A DNA stretch of 64,000 nucleotides from contig JACKFE010000001.1 in assembly GCA_020632635.1 (NCBI GenBank), positions 496,001 through 560,000 of the forward strand. Reading direction: 5' to 3'. The notes below the pieces were generated by a model, which made no database searches, was not told where the DNA came from, and worked only from the letters and a program-made list of their open reading frames with translations. This DNA comes from Nitrospiraceae bacterium. Lineage in GTDB: Bacteria > Nitrospirota > Nitrospiria > Nitrospirales > UBA8639. The translations under genes were made by a program, and so were the position numbers. Position 1 is the stretch's first letter; each line of letters starts with the position of its first letter. Below, piece after piece: positions 1 to 7,646 of this stretch.

Positions 1-101
1 TGAATATCCGAATCGGCCAAAGCAGCCCATGAAGACACATGGCCGATCAACCCCGCAATACTTAAACACAGCCAATAACTCATAAGGGTCTGGACTCGCA
101 T
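1..101 (-). CDS. Exported protein, N-terminus only (cut by window start)
   Basis: An ATG at 101 on the minus strand opens a frame that runs off the window. Only 33 residues are visible. They form a typical Sec signal peptide: a short basic start (MRVQ), a hydrophobic core around LCLSIAGLIG, and a likely cleavage after the A-L-A before Asp. The start lies 12 bases after the stop of the cytochrome-porin gene, so the two are probably cotranscribed and both exported. No strong SD sequence is visible. The mature part is outside the window, so no function can be given. Confidence 0.6.
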   Translation of the reverse strand, partial: MRVQTLMSYWLCLSIAGLIGHVSSWAALADSDI

Positions 102-113
102 CGTTGAGCACCA

Positions 114-1490
114 CTAAAAAACAGCTGTGAGATCCATAGAAAACAGATTTCGAAGATTTCTGGCCGCACTCATTCCACCTTCAGCATCCCGAAGATTCAT
201 ATCGTGACGAATCGTCATGGATAAATTCGAACGAAGATAATATTTGGCTTGCCACGCAAGAAAAGTGGCACTGGTTCGGGTCGCAAGAAGCCCTCCGGCA
301 TCCATATGATCAAAACGGACTCCAAGCAGCAACCGATCGGTTACTAACGCATGGGTTTCGACCGTCACGCCGGAGGCTGTCGCGTCAAAGGTCGCTGACA
401 TCCCACTGGGTAAATCGGTCACCCGGTCGATTGTGTAGGCCCCATACACATCCAACCATTTATAACGGAGGCGAGCGGCTACGCCGTACCGGCTACGACT
501 CACGTCGGCACCGGTGGACACTTTGGCGTTGTGATTCCCAAAATAGGCGAATCCGGAGAGATTTGCCGAAAAATAATCAGACTGGGCATAATCGAACCGG
601 GTCATGACATACCAATCCTTTGAATGATTCGAATCCCCTGCCCGTTCATTACCCCCATTCAAAATACCAACCTGATATAAGAACCAGTTTCCGAATGGCC
701 GTCCATGCAGGTCAATACCGAGTTCTTTATCGGAGTTATACAATGTGGATTCATAGGGCATTATGGCCGTCCGACTCCGATCGAATAATCCATAAAATTT
801 TGATGCAAAAGCGCTCGGCATGGGCGCCCAACGATCCACCGCCGGAGTCGCAAACGAGCCAAAGGGGGGAGCTAATTTAGGACCTACCGGAATAAACTGT
901 GGACGATCCGTAGCGAATGAAAAATAGGCCGAAGGATCCAACCGACCAACGCGCAAATGAGCCCAATCCATACCTCCTAAATTATTCACGGTGACAAATG
1001 CCCGGCCCAATTCCAAATCACTCGACTGGGCAAACAAGGTAGTGGAATCAACAAGAAATCCCACATTTTTCGCGAAGGTCCCGATCGTAAACATTCGAAG
1101 AATCGTGGGAGAGGCGATATCGGTCTGATCACCAGAGCCGGGAACATCTCGCCGTAATTGGGTATTCTCCAGTGCATTCAAGCCGAACAGGATGCCAAGG
1201 TAATTTGAGACTTGATCTAAGGTCACATCCCCATATTTCAGCTTTTCCACAATGCCGCCATCTTCCGTACCCGGCATCTGATATCCATTTTCTAAAAATT
1301 GTTCCCCGAAGGAATTCAGACGAGGTTGACGGGTATGACAGACATTACAGTTCACCTGATACTTTCTGGCAAAGGCCGGAAGGGCATAGGCATCTTGCAT
1401 CCAAGATCCCCATAACGTGAACATGAGGATAATCCCCATGCCCCACCACCAGGCATCATGGGTTCTCCTACACCATGAACGTGTCTTCAT
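114..1490 (-). CDS. Cyc2-like fused monoheme cytochrome c / outer-membrane porin
   Basis: From ATG 1490 the protein is 458 residues. A signal peptide with a long hydrophobic core ends near DAYA (about residue 36). Directly after it comes LPAFARKYQVNCNVCHTR: a single CxxCH heme site at C48/C51/H52, followed by P-R-L-N-S-F-G and an NGY motif. The remaining ~380 residues alternate polar and hydrophobic positions, are rich in Tyr/Phe/Gly, lack helical membrane segments and end in aromatic AVF, as expected of an outer-membrane beta-barrel. This order, one heme then a porin, is that of Cyc2-type porin-cytochromes, which pass electrons across the outer membrane. Similarity is by architecture and by the PAFAR...CxxCH...LN.FG...GY signature; substrate is unknown. 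A start at 1550 is possible, but the ATG at 1490 puts the signal peptide at the N-terminus. Confidence 0.75.
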   Translation of the reverse strand: MKTRSWCRRTHDAWWWGMGIILMFTLWGSWMQDAYALPAFARKYQVNCNVCHTRQPRLNSFGEQFLENGYQMPGTEDGGIVEKLKYGDVTLDQVSNYLGILFGLNALENTQLRRDVPGSGDQTDIASPTILRMFTIGTFAKNVGFLVDSTTLFAQSSDLELGRAFVTVNNLGGMDWAHLRVGRLDPSAYFSFATDRPQFIPVGPKLAPPFGSFATPAVDRWAPMPSAFASKFYGLFDRSRTAIMPYESTLYNSDKELGIDLHGRPFGNWFLYQVGILNGGNERAGDSNHSKDWYVMTRFDYAQSDYFSANLSGFAYFGNHNAKVSTGADVSRSRYGVAARLRYKWLDVYGAYTIDRVTDLPSGMSATFDATASGVTVETHALVTDRLLLGVRFDHMDAGGLLATRTSATFLAWQAKYYLRSNLSMTIRHDMNLRDAEGGMSAARNLRNLFSMDLTAVF

Positions 1491-1581
1491 CCGTGCCGCA
1501 TTTTCCGGAACATTGTTTTGACTATAGGGCACCCATCCGAATCGAGGCATTCTAGAGATTTATTTTGCCTTATGTTATGGC

Positions 1582-1611
1582 TTAATAAAAGGCTTTTCTC
1601 TCTTTAATCAA
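1582..1611 (-). promoter_or_regulatory. Candidate sigma70 promoter for the cytochrome-porin gene
   Basis: Read on the minus strand, TTGATT (1606-1611) and TATTAA (1582-1587) are separated by 18 bases, ahead of the gene starting at 1490. The surrounding 130 bases are AT-rich and separate two divergent genes. Match to consensus is moderate. Confidence 0.4.
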
Positions 1612-1685
1612 AATCTGTGTTACATTCTTTATGTTTTATACTGGAAAGAAATTTTTTGGAACACGCCAAACAACAAGTTCCCTAA

Positions 1686-2516
1686 ATGCCGCAGCCGTCA
1701 ACCAAATCTACCCGACTGGCGTGTATTCAACTATGCGTGGGACTAGGACTAAGCTGGTTTCTCCTCAGTTGTTCAGGAGACCGGCCCAGCACCAGAATAA
1801 TTATTGACCAGCCTGACCGCACCATCGGCCTGGAAGTCACGTATCGGGAAGGCGCACACGAATATACACATCCAGCCAATATCCCACCAGCCACCCTCTT
1901 GCAGGCGTTTCGGTACATTCAGGTAATACCCGCCTCTCTCCTTTCCCGATTGACCGGTGGGTCCTCTATACATGAACCAGCCTTCACGGAAGAACAAACC
2001 GCCTGGCTGGCCGAAAAAATTTCCAGCGCTCTGGCACAAGCCACAGCATTGGAAACCGCTACATTTTTTTGGTCGAGTCCACGAGAAAATGGGATCTGGG
2101 AAATTACCTCTGGGGGAGCTTATATCCATCACGAGGCCCTCCATCTCCATCTGGCCAATTACCGCCACGCAGTCTCCGGGAAAACTCTCGATCCACAGCT
2201 CAAATACCATCCATTGACCCCATGGGATGAACCCATTCATCGGCTGGAAGCTACACCACCCCTTCGCGATCATTCATCCGAATTCTCCACAATTCTGCGG
2301 TTGGCTTCCTCTTGGCATTTCCAACTCCCCCTGGCTAAGACAAAACCAAACACCTCCACTCACACATCGAAAAGTAATGAAGAACAGACCAATGCCGACA
2401 ACTCGAGCGAATCCATTAGGCAGCGTCTCCAGCTTTTGCAAGAGTTACAACAGAACGGACTCATAACAGAGGAGGAATATCAACGCAAACGGAAGGAAAT
2501 TCTCAATGGCTTATGA
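1686..2516 (+). CDS. Lipoprotein with C-terminal SHOCT domain
   Basis: 276 residues. The N-terminus is a lipoprotein signal: basic start, hydrophobic stretch and a lipobox FLLSC with C29 as the modified cysteine. Ser-Gly-Asp follow it. The middle has no motif I recognise. The last ~35 residues (IRQRLQLLQELQQNGLITEE and what follows) form a two-helix SHOCT-type module: L..L...G.IT.EEY..K....L. SHOCT domains occur at the ends of many envelope and phage-related proteins and are thought to mediate oligomerisation. It is divergent from the cytochrome-porin gene and convergent with panB. A -10-like TATACT lies about 50 bases upstream but without a good -35. Function unknown. Confidence 0.75.
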   Translation: MPQPSTKSTRLACIQLCVGLGLSWFLLSCSGDRPSTRIIIDQPDRTIGLEVTYREGAHEYTHPANIPPATLLQAFRYIQVIPASLLSRLTGGSSIHEPAFTEEQTAWLAEKISSALAQATALETATFFWSSPRENGIWEITSGGAYIHHEALHLHLANYRHAVSGKTLDPQLKYHPLTPWDEPIHRLEATPPLRDHSSEFSTILRLASSWHFQLPLAKTKPNTSTHTSKSNEEQTNADNSSESIRQRLQLLQELQQNGLITEEEYQRKRKEILNGL

Positions 2517-2606
2517 ATGAAATTTTTGGAGGAGCACGCAGAAGATGAAGGAGGGCGCGAAACACTTTTCTGACACTGCCCGTTGCCTATGGGCTTACTT
2601 GGCCTT

Positions 2607-3395
2607 TCAATGATAGCTTTCCCGATCGGCGGGAAACGTACCAGATTCAACCTCATCCCGATATCGCTTGAGGGCTTGCAGGGCTTCGGACTTCAGTTGC
2701 GCATATGGCCTGACATATTTGGGAACGAAATCATCAAACAAACCCAAAAGATCATATAACACCAAAACTTGGCCGTCACAGTGGGGACCAGCTCCTATCC
2801 CGATGGTGGGAACCGACAATAACTCGGTGAGCTCTTTAGCCAATAAGGCAGGCATGCACTCAAGAACAATGGCAAACACTCCAGCCTGTTCCAGAGCCTT
2901 GACATCCTCAACAATCCTTCTGGCATCCTCTGCCCCTTTCCCCGTTACCTTATATCCACCGGATTGATTCACCGATTGCGGGGTCATACCGACATGTCCC
3001 ATGACCGGAATCCCCATTCGCGTCATGGCCCTGACTCGATCCGCCATGATTTGACCGCCTTCGATTTTGACGGCTGCCGCTCCAGCCTGCACAAACCGTC
3101 CGGCATTTCGCAGAGCTTCTTCCACACTGATCTGATAAGACATGAATGGCATGTCTCCAATCACCAATGCCGATTGGGTTGCACGGGCCACCATCCGAGT
3201 ATGATAGAGCATATCGTCCATGGTCACGGTTAACGTATTGGGATGCCCCTGCACGACCATTCCCAGGGAATCCCCCACCAAAATCACCTCTAGGCCGGCC
3301 TGCTCGACTATCCGGGCGAACATAGCGTCATATGCCGTCACAATCGTGAGTTTTTTCCCAACTTGTTTGTGGTGTTGAAATTCAGGAATCTTCAT
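2607..3395 (-). CDS. panB: 3-methyl-2-oxobutanoate hydroxymethyltransferase
   Basis: Ketopantoate hydroxymethyltransferase, first step of pantothenate synthesis: it adds a hydroxymethyl group from 5,10-methylene-tetrahydrofolate to 2-oxoisovalerate in the cytosol. The 262-residue length fits the family. Visible signatures are VTAYDAMFARIVEQAG and LVGDSLGMV near the start (metal-binding Asp in the latter), AAVKIEGG in the middle, GHVGMTPQS, and GIGAGPHCDGQVLV near the C-terminus. It lies 29 bases downstream of folD, whose product helps supply the same one-carbon folate cofactor, so the pairing is functionally sensible. Start ATG 3395 gives the standard N-terminus (KIPEFQHHK). Confidence 0.97.
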   Translation of the reverse strand: MKIPEFQHHKQVGKKLTIVTAYDAMFARIVEQAGLEVILVGDSLGMVVQGHPNTLTVTMDDMLYHTRMVARATQSALVIGDMPFMSYQISVEEALRNAGRFVQAGAAAVKIEGGQIMADRVRAMTRMGIPVMGHVGMTPQSVNQSGGYKVTGKGAEDARRIVEDVKALEQAGVFAIVLECMPALLAKELTELLSVPTIGIGAGPHCDGQVLVLYDLLGLFDDFVPKYVRPYAQLKSEALQALKRYRDEVESGTFPADRESYH

Positions 3396-3424
3396 ATAAT
3401 AGTTATCTTCGCTCTACAAACTGC

Positions 3425-4282
3425 TTAACAACCAGCCTTTCGTCTGGCGGATTCCAAGGTATTCTGCAACAACATCGCAATCGTCATCGGCCCAACTCCA
3501 CCGGGAACAGGGGTGATCCATCCCGCTTGCTCCTTCACCCTGTCAAAATCAACATCCCCCACCAATTGTCCATCAGGAAGACGATTGATCCCGACATCAA
3601 TAACCATGGCCCCAGGTTTCACCATGTCCTTTGTCACAAAGTGTGGCTTCCCGATTGCGGCCACGACAATATCCGCTTCACGCACCACCCCAGGAAGATC
3701 CTGAGTCCGAGAATGACAAATCGTCACCGTGGCATGACGATGTAAGAGTAACATGGCCACCGGTTTCCCCACGATATTGCTTCGACCGATCACAACTGCT
3801 CGTTTGCCTGCAATCGGCTCGCCAGTGGAGTCAATCATGTGCATGACACCTTTAGGCGTGCACGGCACAAAAATTGGGTCTCCCTCCACCAGATGACCGA
3901 CGTTAACCGGATGAAATCCATCTGCATCTTTATCAGGAGAAACAGCCTGCAAAATTATTTTGGTATCGATATGAGAAGGAAGGGGTAATTGCACGAGGAT
4001 GCCATGAATACGTTCATCCCCATTCAATTGATGAATCAACGTTACAAGCGATTCCTGAGTCGTGGAAGCAGGGAGACGATGTTCCTGGGGAAAAATGCCT
4101 GCCTTTTCGCAGGCCAATTTTTTATTCCTGACATAAACGGCAGAGGCCGGATCATCTCCCACTAACACAGCAGCCAAGCCGGGCTTAATCCCAGCCGTCT
4201 TCACCAGCTCCTGAACCCCTTGGGCTATCGCTTCCCGAAGCGTAAGCGCCAGCGCCTTTCCATCGATGATCAATGCCGACAC
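3425..4282 (-). CDS. folD: Bifunctional methylenetetrahydrofolate dehydrogenase / cyclohydrolase
   Basis: 285 residues, the usual FolD length. It interconverts methylene-, methenyl- and formyl-tetrahydrofolate using NADP in the cytosol. Signatures: VYVRNKKLACEKAGI (with the catalytic Lys), VQLPLP, PDKDADGFHPVN, PCTPKGVM, the nucleotide-binding VIGRSNIVGKPVAMLLL, and PVPGGVGPMTIAML at the C-terminus. The start is a GTG at 4282, decided by a strong SD (AAGGAGG) seven bases upstream. It is first in a two-gene run with panB, read from the candidate promoter at 4336-4365. Confidence 0.97.
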   Translation of the reverse strand: MSALIIDGKALALTLREAIAQGVQELVKTAGIKPGLAAVLVGDDPASAVYVRNKKLACEKAGIFPQEHRLPASTTQESLVTLIHQLNGDERIHGILVQLPLPSHIDTKIILQAVSPDKDADGFHPVNVGHLVEGDPIFVPCTPKGVMHMIDSTGEPIAGKRAVVIGRSNIVGKPVAMLLLHRHATVTICHSRTQDLPGVVREADIVVAAIGKPHFVTKDMVKPGAMVIDVGINRLPDGQLVGDVDFDRVKEQAGWITPVPGGVGPMTIAMLLQNTLESARRKAGC

Positions 4283-4335
4283 GTCCCTGCCTCCTTAAAA
4301 AATTGCTCTGTAGCCCTGTTTCATCAAGCCAACCC

Positions 4336-4365
4336 ACGATATCAGGCAATAAAAAACTTCGTCAA
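4336..4365 (-). promoter_or_regulatory. Candidate promoter of folD-panB
   Basis: On the minus strand TTGACG (4360-4365) and TATCGT (4336-4341) are 18 bases apart. The predicted transcript would start about 45 bases before the folD GTG. The spacing equals that of the other promoters called here. Confidence 0.5.
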
Positions 4366-4386
4366 TGAAACTCCCTCACTCCTTCC

Positions 4387-4416
4387 TTGACACCCTTTGA
4401 AATTCTCTCTTACCAT
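4387..4416 (+). promoter_or_regulatory. Candidate promoter of the beta-propeller/Cys-rich pair
   Basis: A perfect -35 TTGACA (4387-4392) is followed after 18 bases by TACCAT (4411-4416). Transcription would begin near 4423, which is at the first available ATG (4422). This argues that the real start is the later ATG at 4503. Confidence 0.45.
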
Positions 4417-4502
4417 GATTCATGTCACACATATTGCTCCCGTCTTCACCCAAAGAACCTCATTCTTCAGGCGGAACATTGATTTTCTCCCGAAAAACCC
4501 TC

Positions 4503-5456
4503 ATGAGTTTGCATAGCGTCCTATGGTTCATCTTGCTTGCTTTGGCCTATCTCCCTATGAGTCATGCCAGCCAAATTGTCAATTTGGCTTCCCCCCAACA
4601 TATCGTGGCAGATCATGATGCCACCTATTTTATCGCCAACGCGAACGGCGATCCCGGCACACGCGAGAACAAAGGATTCATCACGAAAGTCAATAAAGAT
4701 GGAGAAATAACCAACTTGCACTTTATCCAGGGAGGCGTGAATTCGGTCACCTTACATTCGCCCAATGGCATGGCCATTGTCGGAGACATTTTGTATGTGG
4801 CCGACTTGGATACGGTTCGAGGATTCCACAAACAGACCGGTGAACCTGTAGTAAACATCCCGTTTACCAAAGAACATTGCCAAACCCTGACAGGACTCAC
4901 GGCAGACCAGAAAGGGACCTTGTTCGTCTCAGATTCGGACAGCAATAGGATTTATCGTCTGGATCCCTCACAAGAACATGCGATTACCTTGTTCCTTCAT
5001 CATGAAAGCCTCTCACATCCCCATGGTATTGCCATCCATCCCCGAAGCGGACATTTGATGGGCGTTGGCTGGGATGATGGAAAAATTTTTGAAATTGACG
5101 AAAAAGGAGTGCTCCACGAACTTTTCGTCAATTCATTTTTCTCAGGCGGGTTTTATAATTTGGACGGCATTGATTTTGATCAATACGGCACGATGTATGT
5201 CTCCGATATGACCGCCGGCAAAGTCTGGCGGATCAGAAACAATCACAAAAAAGAAGTCATCGCCGAATTTCTGGTTTCTCCATCTGGCCTAGCCATTGAC
5301 CGAGCCAATCATCTGATCCTCGTTCCCTATCTCTACGCGAATGGGGCTGAAATTAACGGATTGGAGCGTCCGTCCAACACCAACACCAAGAAAAAATCAC
5401 GAACCTGGTCCGATTACGGAATGGACTGGTTCAAGAAAGATTCACATGATGAGTAA
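4503..5456 (+). CDS. Exported NHL/SMP-30-like beta-propeller protein
   Basis: From ATG 4503 the product has 317 residues and starts with a signal peptide (MSLHSVLWFILLALAYLPM, cleavage near SHAS). The body carries repeated blades of the NHL/SMP-30 kind: SPNGMAIVGDILYVADLDTV, LTADQKGTLFVSDSDSNRI, SHPHGIAIHPRSGHLMGV, NLDGIDFDQYGTMYVSDM and PSGLAIDRANHLIL. Each has the G-(I/L)-(A/T)-x-D...L-(Y/F)-V-(A/S)-D pattern. Such propellers bind ligands or act as lactonases; neither is demonstrated here. An earlier ATG at 4422 is in frame, but the promoter overlaps it and it would bury the signal peptide. The 3' end overlaps the next gene by 11 bases, implying translational coupling. Confidence 0.75.
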   Translation: MSLHSVLWFILLALAYLPMSHASQIVNLASPQHIVADHDATYFIANANGDPGTRENKGFITKVNKDGEITNLHFIQGGVNSVTLHSPNGMAIVGDILYVADLDTVRGFHKQTGEPVVNIPFTKEHCQTLTGLTADQKGTLFVSDSDSNRIYRLDPSQEHAITLFLHHESLSHPHGIAIHPRSGHLMGVGWDDGKIFEIDEKGVLHELFVNSFFSGGFYNLDGIDFDQYGTMYVSDMTAGKVWRIRNNHKKEVIAEFLVSPSGLAIDRANHLILVPYLYANGAEINGLERPSNTNTKKKSRTWSDYGMDWFKKDSHDE

Positions 5457-6111
5457 ATGTCTTTTTTGCCATCAACGGAAAGGCAAACGTCCCTGTCCAG
5501 CCTTACACGGCGGAATTTGCAGCATCTGTTGCGGTACCCATCGGCTGACCAGTCTGAGCTGTCCACCCTCCTGCACATTTTTGGAACCAAATGATGACTA
5601 TCAGCAAAAACGGGTTGGCGAGCGTTTTGAGGTGGAACGAAAAGCCTTTTACCGGGAGCTTCTGACGTTTGGGGGAGAGCCCGCCACCGAAGTTTTTTAT
5701 ATCTTTGAAGCCCTGGCGTTTCGATTCTTCCAGGATCGACGGGATGCTCAAGATCAGGAAGTACTGGCAGGCATTCACAGTCTACGCAACGGATATAGCC
5801 TGATCCATGTCCCCGAATCCTCACTGCCTGCTTTTGGGGAAGAACTGAAAAAAGAATTTAAAGTCTTTGGAGAACGTCAGACATTGGATCCACTCATCGT
5901 CACAGAAGTATTGGATCGGGCACAAAAATTCATCCAGGATTTTTCAGGCCCGAATTTGCGATCCCACCGATTTCTACAAGGTCTTTTAGGATACGTGCGT
6001 GAGCGACATCCTGATGTGGCAGAACAACTCGCCCGTCAGACTGGAGCCGGCGGGCGAATCGTTATTCCAAGCGGCTTTCAATATGAAGCACAGACTCCCT
6101 CTTCTCCTTAA
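5446..6111 (+). CDS. Cys-rich zinc-ribbon-like protein of unknown function
   Basis: 221 residues from the first of two adjacent ATGs (5446, 5449). A longer in-frame reading from 5341 is rejected because it would lie inside the upstream gene. A purine-rich AAGAAAGA precedes the start. The first 50 residues hold eight cysteines: CLFC, a Cys in RPCPALHGG, CSICCG, and C..P..C. This looks like a structural metal site resembling SEC-C-type clusters. The rest is mixed helix (FYIFEALAFRFFQ, LLGYVRERHPDVAEQLAR) with no motif I recognise and no signal peptide, so it is probably cytosolic. It overlaps the exported propeller gene and may be coupled to it, although their compartments differ. Confidence 0.7.
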   Translation: MMSKCLFCHQRKGKRPCPALHGGICSICCGTHRLTSLSCPPSCTFLEPNDDYQQKRVGERFEVERKAFYRELLTFGGEPATEVFYIFEALAFRFFQDRRDAQDQEVLAGIHSLRNGYSLIHVPESSLPAFGEELKKEFKVFGERQTLDPLIVTEVLDRAQKFIQDFSGPNLRSHRFLQGLLGYVRERHPDVAEQLARQTGAGGRIVIPSGFQYEAQTPSSP

Positions 6112-6156
6112 GGGTTTTTTACCTTCAGGACCTTAGGGCCAAGAGCCGTCAGCGGC

Positions 6157-6777
6157 TTATTCTATGATTTCGATAGTCATTTCAATCCGTTCCAATGGAT
6201 TATCCCGCAAATCTCGTGGCTGGTTCACAATCGTGTCAGCAATCTCCACACCCTTCACCACTTCACCAAAAATCGTGTACTGGCCGTCCAAGTGAGGCGC
6301 TTTATCAACCATGATAAAAAACTGGGATCCTGCACTATTGGGATCGGCCGTCCGGGCAGCCGATAAAATCCCTTTTTCATGAGGCACTCGACTAAACTCT
6401 GCTGGTAGGGTATACCCAGGCCCTCCCGTGCCATATCGGCTCCGATTACTAGGGTCCTTGGTCAAAGGATCTCCACCCTGGATCATAAATCCAGGAATGA
6501 CCCGATGAAAAATCGTCCCATTAAAAAACCCTGACTTAGCCAGCTTCACAAAGCTTTCCACATGTTTGGGAGCCAGATCCGGAAACAACACGATTTCCAT
6601 TTCTCCAAACTTTGTCTTGAGAATGGCCCGAGGAGCCTTGCTCTCAGCATCCTTATCGGCCTCAGCCCACGCAGGAGAAATCCCCCATGTTCCAGCTAAC
6701 AAGGTTATGATTCCTGCCATGACCACAACCACACGCAGGAACGGCATTACAGCATTACTTGGACAGCCACACTTCAT
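6157..6777 (-). CDS. Periplasmic cyclophilin-type peptidyl-prolyl isomerase
   Basis: 206 residues. An N-terminal signal peptide ends near AWAEA, so the enzyme acts in the periplasm. It catalyses cis/trans isomerisation of X-Pro bonds. The cyclophilin fold is shown by FVKLAKSGFFNGTIFHRVIPGF, IQGGDP, GPGYTLPAEF, LSAARTADPNSAGSQFFI and LDGQYTIFGEV; catalytic-site residues F-H-R, Q of IQGGDP and QFF are all present. Length beyond the signal (~165) is standard. The ATG at 6777 has a strong SD (GGAGGAGG). It is last in the minus-strand fab/rnc run, 49 bases after rnc. Confidence 0.92.
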   Translation of the reverse strand: MKCGCPSNAVMPFLRVVVVMAGIITLLAGTWGISPAWAEADKDAESKAPRAILKTKFGEMEIVLFPDLAPKHVESFVKLAKSGFFNGTIFHRVIPGFMIQGGDPLTKDPSNRSRYGTGGPGYTLPAEFSRVPHEKGILSAARTADPNSAGSQFFIMVDKAPHLDGQYTIFGEVVKGVEIADTIVNQPRDLRDNPLERIEMTIEIIE

Positions 6778-6826
6778 ACAACCTCCTCCTTTTTTCGTTA
6801 AGCATCCACGGGTAAAGACAGCAATG

Positions 6827-7525
6827 TCACTCGACCGATGATCGGCTTCGCCTCAGTGCTTGCTGCGCAGCTTGTTGTTCAGCGTCTTTTTTGGTTTTCC
6901 CTTCCCCGAATCCCCAGACCTCGCCGTTCATCAGTACTTCCACCAGAAAAATCTTTTGATGATCGGGTCCCGATTCACCAACCAACCGGTACATGGGATT
7001 CGTCCCCTGTTGATGAGCCCACTCTTGTAACCGGGTTTTAAAATCACTCCGGATAGAAGGAACCTTGCCTTTTTGAATCTTATCAAATTCAGGTCCTAAT
7101 ATGCGCCGAATCACGAGCCGTGCCGCTTCTAGTCCTCCATCAAGATACACCGCTCCTATCAAGGCTTCAAGAGCGTTCGATAACAAAGAAGGTTTTTCCC
7201 GCCCTTGAGTACCTTCTTCACCACGGCCCAGCCTTAACCATTTTCCAACATGCATCCGTTGGGCAGCTTGAGCCAAGGCTGGCCGGCTAATCAAGCCAGC
7301 GCGAATCTTTGACAGTTCTCCCTCAGAGGAAAGAGGAAATTTTTCCGCCACACTCTCGCTAATGACTAACCCCAAAACCGCATCTCCCAGAAACTCCAGC
7401 CGCTCATTATGCGAAATGCTACCTTCGGAAGATGAGGAGACAAAAGACCTGTGGGTCAGAGCCTGAAGCAGGAGAGTCGCATTACGGAAGATATAACCTA
7501 ACGGAACTTGAATGTCCTGGTACAT
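6827..7525 (-). CDS. rnc: Ribonuclease III
   Basis: Double-strand-specific endoribonuclease for rRNA and mRNA processing. From ATG 7525 it has 232 residues, the usual size. The signature HNERLEFLGDAVLGLVISE carries the catalytic acidic residues, and ALEALIGAVYLDGG supplies the second set. The C-terminal third is a double-stranded RNA-binding domain (KTRLQEWAHQQGTNPMYRLV ... KKDAEQQAAQQAL). A TTG at 7558 would add 11 residues that look unlike the family; neither start has a clear SD. The order acpP-fabF-rnc is common in bacteria. Confidence 0.96.
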   Translation of the reverse strand: MYQDIQVPLGYIFRNATLLLQALTHRSFVSSSSEGSISHNERLEFLGDAVLGLVISESVAEKFPLSSEGELSKIRAGLISRPALAQAAQRMHVGKWLRLGRGEEGTQGREKPSLLSNALEALIGAVYLDGGLEAARLVIRRILGPEFDKIQKGKVPSIRSDFKTRLQEWAHQQGTNPMYRLVGESGPDHQKIFLVEVLMNGEVWGFGEGKTKKDAEQQAAQQALRRSRSSVE

Positions 7526-7646
7526 CGACCAAACTAGGGTGAGGAACACTACAGTCAACGGTCATAGGACCGTCAAAAAGAACACAATAGCGAGAAAGAA
7601 GCGGGGGGGCTATCTATGATGATTCAGGATCAATTTTCCACCCGTT

